Made by a program: the position numbers and the translations under genes. The notes under the pieces are model-generated. The model was not told where the DNA came from. It saw nothing but the letters and a program-made list of their open reading frames with translations, and did no database searches. From Lysobacter sp. (lineage in GTDB: Bacteria; Pseudomonadota; Gammaproteobacteria; Burkholderiales; Usitatibacteraceae): 42,828 nucleotides of DNA. The stretch lies in the NCBI GenBank assembly GCA_023700985.1, contig JAMPXV010000003.1:1-42828 (forward strand), read 5' to 3'. Below, piece by piece: positions 9,289 through 17,359 of the stretch (positions are counted from its first letter, which is position 1; every line of letters begins with the position of its first letter).

Positions 9289-9758
9289 TGCGCACCCTCG
9301 AAGCGGGTGACGCGGCGGTCCATGTCGCCCTCCGCCAGGCTCTCGGCCCCGGCGCGGGTGAGGGCGTGCACGAGGAACTCGTCGCGGCCGGCCACGATCG
9401 TCACGGTGCCGGGCGTGAGCGTGATGGAATTGGCGTAGACGACGCGCCCCAGCGCGGATACCTGCGTGTTCTTCACGCGCACGAGCGCGGGGCTGATGGG
9501 AAGCTTCGGGTGGACGATGATCTTCGAGACGTCCCACGCGCTCTTCACGATCTCCACGCCGAGCCAGGGCCAGTAGCGCAGGGCCGAGCCCGAGAAGTCC
9601 ACCGGGTGCCCCTCGGGATCGACGACCTCGAGGCGCCGCGCGACGGCGACCACGGCGATCGCGCTCAGGGCGCCGGCCGTGAGCAGGAACGGCGTGAAGT
9701 ACCCCGACAGGAGCACCCAGAAGACGAAAAGCGAGACGGCGGCGCTGACCTTGCGCAT
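9285..9758 (-). CDS. mrpE: Na+/H+ antiporter subunit E
   Basis: ATG at 9758: MRKVSAAVSLFVFWVLLSGYFTPFLLTAG...YANSITLTPGTVTI..., MrpE LTPGT motif. Confidence 0.9.
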   Translation of the reverse strand: MRKVSAAVSLFVFWVLLSGYFTPFLLTAGALSAIAVVAVARRLEVVDPEGHPVDFSGSALRYWPWLGVEIVKSAWDVSKIIVHPKLPISPALVRVKNTQVSALGRVVYANSITLTPGTVTIVAGRDEFLVHALTRAGAESLAEGDMDRRVTRFEGAQ

Positions 9759-9847
9759 GGGATGACCCGGGAATCCTGTGGCGGCTGGCAGGTGGCCGAT
9801 TCTAACCAGCGCGCCGCTGCGCGGCCAAGCGTTTTCGGGCCGGGCGC

Positions 9848-10504
9848 CTAGGCCACGATCACGATGTGGACGCGATAAGGCCCGTGCGCGCCGATGACGA
9901 TCGTCTGCTCGATGTCCGCCGTGCGCGACGGACCCGACACGAAGAACACGGCACGCGGCGGCTCGCCGACCTCCGTGCGCAGGAGCGCGAAGGAGTCCTC
10001 CATCGTGTCCAGCAGCCGCGAGGCGCGCACGACGCAGACGTGCGTCTCGGGCAGCAGCGCGGTCACCTTGGGCGCGGCCGGCGAGGAGAGCAACAGCACC
10101 GTGCCCGTCTCGGCGATGGCGCAGAACGACCCCGTGAGCCCCGTCGCGTCGTCCGCGTTCGCGGGGCGATTGCGAAACTCGATGCCCGCGCCCGCCCAGT
10201 CGAGCCCGGCGAACTCGCTCCAGCCCGCCAGCGCCGGCGCGAGCCTGCCGGCCGCGAGGTACCGCGCCACCTCGGCCGGTATGTCCCCCTCCGATGCGAG
10301 CGTCGCGTGCGTGGTGCCCAGGCGCTCGCATTCCTTGCGGAACTGCGCCAGGCGGTCGGGCGCGTGCGCGAACGGCGGCTGCGGGCCCACCTCGTGGCGC
10401 GCGATCGCCTCGCGCACCATCGCCATCTCCGCCTCGGTCGGCTCGGAGCCGCTGCGCCCCTGCGCCTTGCGGATCCTCGCGAGGATGTTTTCCCTAGCTC
10501 CCAT
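9848..10504 (-). CDS. lutC: Lactate utilization protein C (LUD domain)
   Basis: 218 aa; MGARENILARIRKAQGR..., AETGTVLLLSSP, FVSGPSRTADIEQTIVIGAHGP. Confidence 0.88.
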   Translation of the reverse strand: MGARENILARIRKAQGRSGSEPTEAEMAMVREAIARHEVGPQPPFAHAPDRLAQFRKECERLGTTHATLASEGDIPAEVARYLAAGRLAPALAGWSEFAGLDWAGAGIEFRNRPANADDATGLTGSFCAIAETGTVLLLSSPAAPKVTALLPETHVCVVRASRLLDTMEDSFALLRTEVGEPPRAVFFVSGPSRTADIEQTIVIGAHGPYRVHIVIVA

Positions 10505-10521
10505 GCACCGTCACCCGAGCC

Positions 10522-10588
10522 TCATCCGTGTTCATCCGCCGTTATCCGTGTTCATCCGTGTTCCCGGGACTTTTGCTTGTATAACTCC
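10522..10588 (-). repeat. Interspersed 10-bp-unit element, copy A (leader plus four units)
   Basis: Reverse complement GAGTTATACAAGCAAAAGTCCCGGG AACACGGATG AACACGGATA ACGGCGGATG AACACGGATGA; overlaps the lutB 3' end. Confidence 0.8.
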
Positions 10589-11964
10589 CTGAAGGTTCTG
10601 CCTTGGGGCGCCGGCATGTCCCGCCCCTTCGTCCACCCGTCGATCCCGGGCAGGGAATGGATCAGCCCCTCCCGCCCGCCCAGCCAGCTCCCCACCCGCG
10701 CCCCCACCTTCGCGAAGAGCGCGTAGAGCGCCGGCCGGGTCGCCATGAAGCTCCACCCCGCGATCGCCATGCGCTCCGCCCAGGGCCTGAGCTTGCGGTC
10801 GAACTGCTGCTCGCGCAGCTTCCTCATCAGGTCCGGGAGCGGGATCTTCACCGGGCAGGCCACCGCGCACTCGCCGCAGAAGGTCGCCGCGTTGGGGAGG
10901 TCGCCCGCGTTCTCCAGGCCCACGTACACCGGGGTGAGGATCGACCCCATGGGGCCGGGGTAGACCCAGCCGTAGGCGTGGCCGCCCACGTTCTGGTACA
11001 CGGGGCAGTGGTTCATGCAGGCGCCGCAGCGGATGCAGCGCAGCATCTCCTGCAGGTCGCTTCCCACGAGCTTCGTGCGCCCCGCGTCGACGAGCACGAT
11101 GTGCATCTGCTCCGGGCCGTCGGCGTCGCCGGGCATCTTCAGGCCCGTCGTGAGCGTGAGGTAGTTGGTGATCGTCTGGCCGATGGCGGAACGGGGCAGC
11201 AGGCGGATGAGGGAGGCGAAGTCCTCGAAGGTGCCGATCACCTTCTCGATCCCGGTGATCACGCAGTGGATGCGCGGCAGCGTGGTCACCATGTCCGCGT
11301 TGCCCTCGTTGGTGACCGTGAGGGTCGTGCCCGTCTCGGCGATGACGAAGTTGGACCCGGAGATGCCCATGTCCGCCGTGAGGAAGTGGTCGCGCAGCGC
11401 CTCGCGCGCCTCGCGCGTCATGGCCGGGATCTCGGTCAGCCGCGGCTTGCCGTGCGCCTGCACGAAGAGCTCGGCCACCTGCTCCTTCGACTTGTGCACC
11501 GCGGGTGCCACGATGTGCGAGGGGGGCTCCTTGGCGAGCTGCAGGATGTACTCGCCGAGGTCCGTCTCCACCACCTGTATCCCGGCCTCCTCCAGGCGCT
11601 CGTTGAGGTTCACCTCCTCGGAGACCATCGACTTCGACTTGGCGACCTTCTTCACGCCGTTGCGGGTCGCGATGTCGACGATGATGCGGCAGGCGTCCTC
11701 CGCGCTCTCGGCCCAGTGCACCACCGCGCCGCGCCTGGTGGCGTTCCTCTCGAACTCCACCAGGTAGGCGTCGAGGTTGGCGAGCGCGCGGTCGCGGATC
11801 ATCGCCGCGTGCGTGCGCAGCTCCTCCCACACGCCGAACTCCGCCACCGCCCGCGCACGGCCGTCGACGAACTTGCCCTTGGCCTTCTTCATGTTCCCCT
11901 GCAGCAGGGCGTCGCCGAGCTTCTCGGTGGCGCGCTGCTTGAAGAACATGCTCTGGATTTGCAT
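10552..11964 (-). CDS. lutB: Lactate utilization iron-sulfur protein B (LUD plus 4Fe-4S)
   Basis: ORF 10552..12069; start at 11964 (MQIQSMFFKQRATEKLGDALLQGNMKKAKGKF); IRCGACMNHCPVYQNVGGHAYGWVYPGPMG, CGECAVACPVKIPLPDL. Confidence 0.9.
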   Translation of the reverse strand: MQIQSMFFKQRATEKLGDALLQGNMKKAKGKFVDGRARAVAEFGVWEELRTHAAMIRDRALANLDAYLVEFERNATRRGAVVHWAESAEDACRIIVDIATRNGVKKVAKSKSMVSEEVNLNERLEEAGIQVVETDLGEYILQLAKEPPSHIVAPAVHKSKEQVAELFVQAHGKPRLTEIPAMTREAREALRDHFLTADMGISGSNFVIAETGTTLTVTNEGNADMVTTLPRIHCVITGIEKVIGTFEDFASLIRLLPRSAIGQTITNYLTLTTGLKMPGDADGPEQMHIVLVDAGRTKLVGSDLQEMLRCIRCGACMNHCPVYQNVGGHAYGWVYPGPMGSILTPVYVGLENAGDLPNAATFCGECAVACPVKIPLPDLMRKLREQQFDRKLRPWAERMAIAGWSFMATRPALYALFAKVGARVGSWLGGREGLIHSLPGIDGWTKGRDMPAPQGRTFRELYKQKSREHG

Positions 11965-11979
11965 TAGCTGCCTCGAGTG

Positions 11980-12042
11980 ATGCGGGCGAAAATCTGTGGA
12001 AACGCCGATGAACGCCGATGCCCCGCCGATGAACGCCGATAA
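11980..12042 (+). repeat. Interspersed 10-bp-unit element, copy B (left arm of inverted pair)
   Basis: ATGCGGGCGAAAATCTGTGGA AACGCCGATG AACGCCGATG CCCCGCCGATG AACGCCGATAA; 59/63 match with the reverse complement of 12118-12180. Confidence 0.9.
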
Positions 12043-12117
12043 GGCAAGGTCGGGATCATGCGCCGACATTTCGCGAATGCAGTCGAGTCCAGCATCGCCG
12101 AACGCTCTGTGTCGAAT

Positions 12118-12221
12118 TTATCGGCGTTCATCGGCGGGGCATCGGCGTTCATCGGCGTCTCCAAAGACTCTCGCCCGCATAACTTCGCAGCGTCCATCGG
12201 AGTTCCCAAAGACTTTCGCAT
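12118..12221 (-). repeat. Interspersed 10-bp-unit element, copy C (right arm of inverted pair, plus a second degenerate leader copy)
   Basis: 12118-12158 is the exact reverse complement of 12002-12042 (41/41); leader repeated at 12190-12221 with 41-bp offset (ATGCGAAAGTCTTTGGGAACTCCGATGGACGC). Confidence 0.9.
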
Positions 12222-12224
12222 CCG

Positions 12225-12947
12225 TCAGCCCTCCCCCGCGATCACCTGCGCGAAGTGCAGCACCTTCGTCTCCCTGTCCCCGGTGCGGCGCAGGCGCCCC
12301 TCGATGTTCAGGAGGCACCCGAGGTCGCCGCCCACGATGGCGCCGGCGCCCGTGGCGCGGATCGACTCGCACTTGTTCTCGCACATGCGCGTCGAGATGT
12401 CGCCCAGCTTGATGGAGAAGGTGCCGCCGAAGCCGCAGCAGCGCTCGGCGCCGTCCATTTCGGCGACCTTCGCGCCGGCCATCTGCAGCAGGTAGCGCGG
12501 CTGCATCTTCACGCCCAGTTCGCGAAGCCCCGAGCAGCTGTCGTGGTAGGTGACGGTGCCGTCGAACCGGCCGGGCACCTTGTCGACCTTGAGCACGTCG
12601 ACGAGGAACTGGGAGAGCTCGTGCCACTTCGCCGCGAGCTTCTCGAATTCCGGCAGGTCGGGCTCGCCCTTGAAGAGGTCGTGCACCGTGGCGACCTTCA
12701 TCTGCCCCGAGCAGGATCCCGAGGGGGCCACGACGTAGTCGCAGTCGCGGAACTCGGCCAGCACCTTGCGCGCGAGCGCCTTCGCGACCTCGCGCCCGCC
12801 CGAGTTGTAGCCGGGCTGGCCGCAGCAGGTCTGGGATCCGGGCACCACGACCTCGCATCCCGCGCCCTCCAGGAGCTTCAGCGCCGCGAACCCGATCCCG
12901 GGCCGGGAGAGGTCCACGAGGCAGGTGACGAAGAGGCCGACTTTCAT
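12225..12947 (-). CDS. lutA: Lactate utilization (Fe-S)-binding protein A, CCG-domain
   Basis: 240 aa; MKVGLFVTCLVDLSRPGIGFAALKLLEGAGCEVVVPGSQTCCGQPGYNSG, YHDSCSGLRELGV, CCGFGGTFS. Confidence 0.92.
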   Translation of the reverse strand: MKVGLFVTCLVDLSRPGIGFAALKLLEGAGCEVVVPGSQTCCGQPGYNSGGREVAKALARKVLAEFRDCDYVVAPSGSCSGQMKVATVHDLFKGEPDLPEFEKLAAKWHELSQFLVDVLKVDKVPGRFDGTVTYHDSCSGLRELGVKMQPRYLLQMAGAKVAEMDGAERCCGFGGTFSIKLGDISTRMCENKCESIRATGAGAIVGGDLGCLLNIEGRLRRTGDRETKVLHFAQVIAGEG

Positions 12948-12971
12948 GCTGCCAGTGTAGCAGCGGGCCGG

Positions 12972-15062
12972 CTAGAAGGAGGCCGTGGCCGTGGCGCCGA
13001 GAGTCCAGGTGCGGCCCGCGGCCGGCTCGAAGTAGCGCCCGCGCGCCTCGGCCACGATCACCGAGCCTGCGTAGGCGTGTCCCCCCGCGTTGTCGAGGCG
13101 CGCGAAGGCGGAAAGGCGCCACGTCGCGAACCGGCGCTCGAAGCCTGCGCGAAGGTTCACCACCGCGTAGCCGGCGGCCGCGTCGGTGTTGGCGTCGTTC
13201 ACGTACACCCTGCCCGAGGCCTGGAGCTCCGCGCCGGCGTGAAAGCCGCTGGCCGCGTGCCGCCACACCGCTTCCGCGTGAAGCATCGATCCCGGCACGC
13301 CCGGGAGCCTCGAGCCCGCGGGCACGGGGATGGGCGGCGTGCCCGAGGTGAAGCCCTCGACGAAGCGCGCGTCGAGCCAGGTCCACGCCACGCTCGCCTC
13401 GAAGCCCGCGCCGAAACGGCCCTGCGCCGCGAGCTCGAGGCCGTCGCGCCTTGTCCGGGAGGCGTTCCGGAAGGTCGTGCGGCCGGCCGAGGAGGAGTCG
13501 ACGACGATCTCGTCTCGCGTGTCGATGCGGAAGAGCGCCGCGGTGAAGCGACCGCCCTCCCCGAGCCTCGCCTTGGCGCCGGCTTCCGCGTGGCGGCTGC
13601 GCGCGGGCCCGAGCTCGAGGTTGAGCCCCGTCGCGCCGCCGGGACGATAGGCGAGCTCGGCGAAGGTCGGCGTCTCGAACCCGCGGCCCGCGTTCGCGTA
13701 GAAGCTCCATGCGGGGTTCGCCTTGAAGAGGAGCCCCGCCACCGGCGTGACCTGCGTGTATTCCACGCGGCCGCTGTCGTCGGGGTTGGGCCCGGTGACG
13801 TAATGGTCGCGCGACTCGAAGGCCACGCGGCTGCGCCGCACGCCCGCGGCCGCGACCCACGCCGGCGCGAACCGCCACTCGCCCTGCGCGTAGAAGTCCG
13901 TGTTCGCGACGAGATCGTCCTCGTCGCGGCGAAGCTCGCCGCGGGTGCCGAATTCGTTCACGTAGCCTCGGCGCCGCTCTTCCAGCCCGTCGCGCTCGGC
14001 GCCCGCCGTGAGCGTGAGCGGCCGCTCTCCGGGAACCTGGCGCGTCCAGCGAAGCCCCGCGCCGCCGAAGCGGCGGTCGAGGTCGACCACGCCGCCCGAG
14101 GCGAGCGGCGCATCGCCGGCCTGCGCGAGGAACTGCAGCACGGTCCGCGACCCGCCGTGGACGCGCAGCTGGAGCGAGTCGTGCGAACCGAGATCGACCT
14201 CGTGCACCGCGCCGATCTGGCCCTGGCGAACGCTCTTGCGCGTGTCGAACAGCAGGGCGGCGGCGGCGGCCTGGCCCGGGTCGGCCTCGAACTGCGCCCG
14301 CGTGAGCCCCAGCGGATCCTGCGACTCCGGCTGGTCGAGGCCATTGGCGACGAGCGTGAGCCGGCCTCCCCCGAGGGGGGACGAGAGCTTCGCGTTGAAC
14401 TGCTCGCGAACGGCCGCGCCATGGGCGCGATGGCCGTCCGTCCGGAACCGCGACAGGCCGGCCAGGTAGTTCAGGTCCCCGCGCTGCCCGCCGAACCGCA
14501 GTGCCGCCCGCCGCGTGCCGTGCGAGCCGGCGAAGAGCGACGCGTCGAGCGTCGGCTCGGGCGGCCCGTCCGCGGTGAAGACCTGGATCACCCCGCCGGA
14601 TGCGTTTCCGTAGAGCGTCGCGAAGGGGCCGCGCAGCACCTCGACGCGATCGGCCGTCGCGAGGTCGAAGGAGGCCGCCTGGCCCTGCCCGTCCGGCATC
14701 GTCGCCGGGATCCCGTCGGCGATCAGGCGCACGCCTCGCACGCCGAAGCTCGCGCGCCCGCCGAAGCCGCGCAGCGACACCTGCAGGTCCTGCGCGTAGT
14801 TGTGGCGGTTGCGCACCGCCAGCCCGGGCACGCGGCCCATCGCCTCGGAGAGGTTCACCTGCAGGCGGTCCTGCGCGATGTCCCGCGCGTCGACGCGGTC
14901 GATCGCCGCCGGGATGTCGAGGAGGCCTTGCGGCAGGCGCGTGGCCGTCACCACCAGGTCGGCGATGCGGTCCTCGGCTTCGGCGGGGGCGTGCTGCGCG
15001 AACGCGCCGTTCGCCGCGAAGAGGAGTGCGGCGAGCGGGACCGGCGGGGCGACGGGGATCAG
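12972..15062 (-). CDS. TonB-dependent outer-membrane receptor
   Basis: In-frame region of ORF 12972..15995 after the pbpG stop: LIPVAPPVPLAALLFAANGAFAQ...DLVVTATRLPQGLLDIPAAIDRVDARDI...VEVLRGPFATLYGNASGGVIQVFT...; C-terminal TASF ends in Phe. Start codon unclear (possible CTG). Confidence 0.82.
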   Translation of the reverse strand: MIPVAPPVPLAALLFAANGAFAQHAPAEAEDRIADLVVTATRLPQGLLDIPAAIDRVDARDIAQDRLQVNLSEAMGRVPGLAVRNRHNYAQDLQVSLRGFGGRASFGVRGVRLIADGIPATMPDGQGQAASFDLATADRVEVLRGPFATLYGNASGGVIQVFTADGPPEPTLDASLFAGSHGTRRAALRFGGQRGDLNYLAGLSRFRTDGHRAHGAAVREQFNAKLSSPLGGGRLTLVANGLDQPESQDPLGLTRAQFEADPGQAAAAALLFDTRKSVRQGQIGAVHEVDLGSHDSLQLRVHGGSRTVLQFLAQAGDAPLASGGVVDLDRRFGGAGLRWTRQVPGERPLTLTAGAERDGLEERRRGYVNEFGTRGELRRDEDDLVANTDFYAQGEWRFAPAWVAAAGVRRSRVAFESRDHYVTGPNPDDSGRVEYTQVTPVAGLLFKANPAWSFYANAGRGFETPTFAELAYRPGGATGLNLELGPARSRHAEAGAKARLGEGGRFTAALFRIDTRDEIVVDSSSAGRTTFRNASRTRRDGLELAAQGRFGAGFEASVAWTWLDARFVEGFTSGTPPIPVPAGSRLPGVPGSMLHAEAVWRHAASGFHAGAELQASGRVYVNDANTDAAAGYAVVNLRAGFERRFATWRLSAFARLDNAGGHAYAGSVIVAEARGRYFEPAAGRTWTLGATATASF

Positions 15063-15961
15063 CCCGCGCGCAGGGCGCCGGCGAGGCGGGCGGGGTTCTT
15101 CTCGAGCCAGCGCTTGATGCGGTTGGCGTCCCCGATGCGCGTGAGGCGGCCCCAGGAATCCAGGAGCACGATCACGACGGGGGTGTTGGCGATCATCGCC
15201 TGCATGACGAGGCACTTGCCGGACTCGCTGATGTAGCCGGTCTTGGAGACGCCGATTTCCCAGTCGCCCGCGCGCACGAGCGCGTTGGTGTTCACGTAGG
15301 CGAGCTTGCGGCCGGTGGTCGGCAGCGTCACGTCGATGGCCGGCGTGGTGGAGTACTCGCGGATGACGTCGTACTTGGAGGCCTCGGCCACCAGGCGCGC
15401 GAGCTCCGCGGGGCTGGAGACGTTGCCGGGGGCGAGCCCGCTCGCGTCCACGAAGCGCGTGGAATCGAGGCCCAGCAGCTTCGCCTTGGCGTTCATGGCG
15501 TCCACGAAGGCGCCGGTGCCGCCCGGGTAGGCGCGCCCCAGCGCGGCCGCGGCGCGGTTGTCGGAAGCCACCAGCGCGATGCGGATGAGGTCGTCGCGGC
15601 GGAAATGGGCGCCCACGGGAAGGCGCGACCGCGTTCCCTTGAGGAGGTCGAGGTCGTCGGTGGTGATCTGGACGGGCTCGTCGAGCGGCAGCTTCGAGTC
15701 GAGGATCACCATCGCCGTCATCAGCTTGGTGATCGAGGCGATGGGATGCACCGTGTCGGCGTTCTTGGCGAAGAGCGTCTCGCCCGTCTTCGCGTCGAGC
15801 ACGAGGGCCGCCGTCGACATGAGGTTCGGGTCGCCGTCCTTGTCCACGTCCGCGACGGCCCGCGTGGCCTTCGTCGCCTTGGCGCGCGATACGGGCTTGT
15901 CCGCCGCGACGGCCGCGGTGGCAAGGGCGAGCAGGGCGAAAAGGGCTGCGAGGCGCTTCAT
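15059..15961 (-). CDS. pbpG: D-alanyl-D-alanine endopeptidase / PBP7-type peptidase S11
   Basis: ATG at 15961: MKRLAALFALLALATAAVAADKP...; SITKLMTAMV (SxxK), SDNRAAAALG (SxN), KTGYISESGKC (KTG). Confidence 0.88.
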   Translation of the reverse strand: MKRLAALFALLALATAAVAADKPVSRAKATKATRAVADVDKDGDPNLMSTAALVLDAKTGETLFAKNADTVHPIASITKLMTAMVILDSKLPLDEPVQITTDDLDLLKGTRSRLPVGAHFRRDDLIRIALVASDNRAAAALGRAYPGGTGAFVDAMNAKAKLLGLDSTRFVDASGLAPGNVSSPAELARLVAEASKYDVIREYSTTPAIDVTLPTTGRKLAYVNTNALVRAGDWEIGVSKTGYISESGKCLVMQAMIANTPVVIVLLDSWGRLTRIGDANRIKRWLEKNPARLAGALRAG

Positions 15962-16060
15962 GGGAACCGATCCGGAGCGGGGCAAGCCGCACCATAGCAA
16001 AGATATGGCGTCCGTGACAAGATAAGCCGTCTCAAGAAGAAATCCCAAATCCCTGATTCC

Positions 16061-17359
16061 ATGGCTCATTCCTCTCCGAAGACCCCGCACGCGGATACGC
16101 TGGCCGTGCACGCCGGCCAGTCGCCCGACCCGGCCACCGGCGCGCGCGCCGTGCCGATCTACCAGACGGCGAGCTACGTGCTGCCCGACACGGACACCGC
16201 CGCGGCGCTTTTCAACATGGAACTGCCGGGGCACGTCTACTCGCGGCTGTCGAACCCGACGGTCGCCGTCTTCGAGGAACGCATGGCGGCGCTGGAGGGC
16301 GGCGTGGGCGCGATCGCCACCGCGAGCGGCCAGGCCGCCCTGCACCTGGCCATCGCCACGCTCATGGGCAAGGGCGGCCACATCGTCTCTTCGGCGAGCC
16401 TCTACGGCGGCTCGCACAACCTCCTGCACTACACCCTGCCCCGTTTCGGCATCGAGACCACGTTCGTCGACTCGCGCGACCCGGAGGCCTGGCGGCGCGC
16501 CATCCGGCCGCAGACGCGGCTCCTCTTCGGCGAGACGGTCGGCAACCCGTCGGTGGACGTGCTGGACATCCCGGCCCTCGGGGCGCTGGCCGGGGAGCAC
16601 GCCATTCCGCTCCTCGTCGACGCGACGGTGACCACGCCCTACCTCGGGCGGGCTCTCGACATGGGCGCGCACCTGGTGATGCATTCCGCGACGAAGTTCC
16701 TGTCGGGGCACGGCGTCGTCATCGGCGGCGTCCTCGTGGACGGGGGCCGGTTCGACTGGGACGCCTCGGGCAGGTTCCCGACGCTCACGGCGCCCTACGA
16801 GGGATTCCACGGCATGGTGTTCAGCGAGGAATCCACGGTCTCGGCCTTCCTGCTTCGCGCGCGCCGCGAGGGGCTGCGCGACTTCGGCGCCTGCATGTCG
16901 GCGATGACCGCCTTCCAGATCCTGCAGGGGCTCGAGACGCTGCACCTGCGCATGCCGAGGCACGTGCAGACGGCCGCGAGGCTGGCGGCCTTCCTCGAGA
17001 GCCACGACGCCGTGGAGCGCGTGCACCACCCCGGCTGCGCCACGCACCCGGACCACGCGCTCGCCGCGCGGCTCTACCCGCAGGGCTGCAGCGCGATCCT
17101 GTCGTTCGAGCTGAAGGGCGGGCGCGAGGCCGGGCGCCGGTTCATCGAGGCGCTCACGCTCTTCTCGCACCTCGCCAACATCGGCGACGCCAAGTCGCTG
17201 GTGATCCACCCCGCCTCGACGACGCACTTCCGCATGGACGACGCGGCGCTCCGGGCGGCGGGCATCACGGCCGGGACGGTGCGCCTGTCGGTCGGCCTCG
17301 AGCATCCCGACGACCTCGTCGAGGATCTCTCGCGGGCGCTGCGGACCTCGCAGAAATGA
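16061..17359 (+). CDS. PLP-dependent O-acetylhomoserine sulfhydrylase / Cys-Met metabolism enzyme
   Basis: 432 aa; THADTLAVHAGQSPDPATGARAVPIYQTASYVLPDT, MHSATKFLSGHGVVIGGVL (PLP lysine). Confidence 0.87.
   Translation: MAHSSPKTPHADTLAVHAGQSPDPATGARAVPIYQTASYVLPDTDTAAALFNMELPGHVYSRLSNPTVAVFEERMAALEGGVGAIATASGQAALHLAIATLMGKGGHIVSSASLYGGSHNLLHYTLPRFGIETTFVDSRDPEAWRRAIRPQTRLLFGETVGNPSVDVLDIPALGALAGEHAIPLLVDATVTTPYLGRALDMGAHLVMHSATKFLSGHGVVIGGVLVDGGRFDWDASGRFPTLTAPYEGFHGMVFSEESTVSAFLLRARREGLRDFGACMSAMTAFQILQGLETLHLRMPRHVQTAARLAAFLESHDAVERVHHPGCATHPDHALAARLYPQGCSAILSFELKGGREAGRRFIEALTLFSHLANIGDAKSLVIHPASTTHFRMDDAALRAAGITAGTVRLSVGLEHPDDLVEDLSRALRTSQK

Noticed and set aside
11964-12412. ORFs such as MRKSLGTPMDAAKLCGRESLETPMNADAPPMNADK... 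and METPMNADAPPMNADK...
   Set aside because: Generated by translating the 10-bp-unit repeats; no domain, composition reflects the repeat, overlaps lutA/lutB ends.
15992-16008. CCATA-N7-TATGG inverted repeat in the pbpG/sulfhydrylase divergent region
   Set aside because: Only 5-bp arms; expected by chance, no supporting motif.
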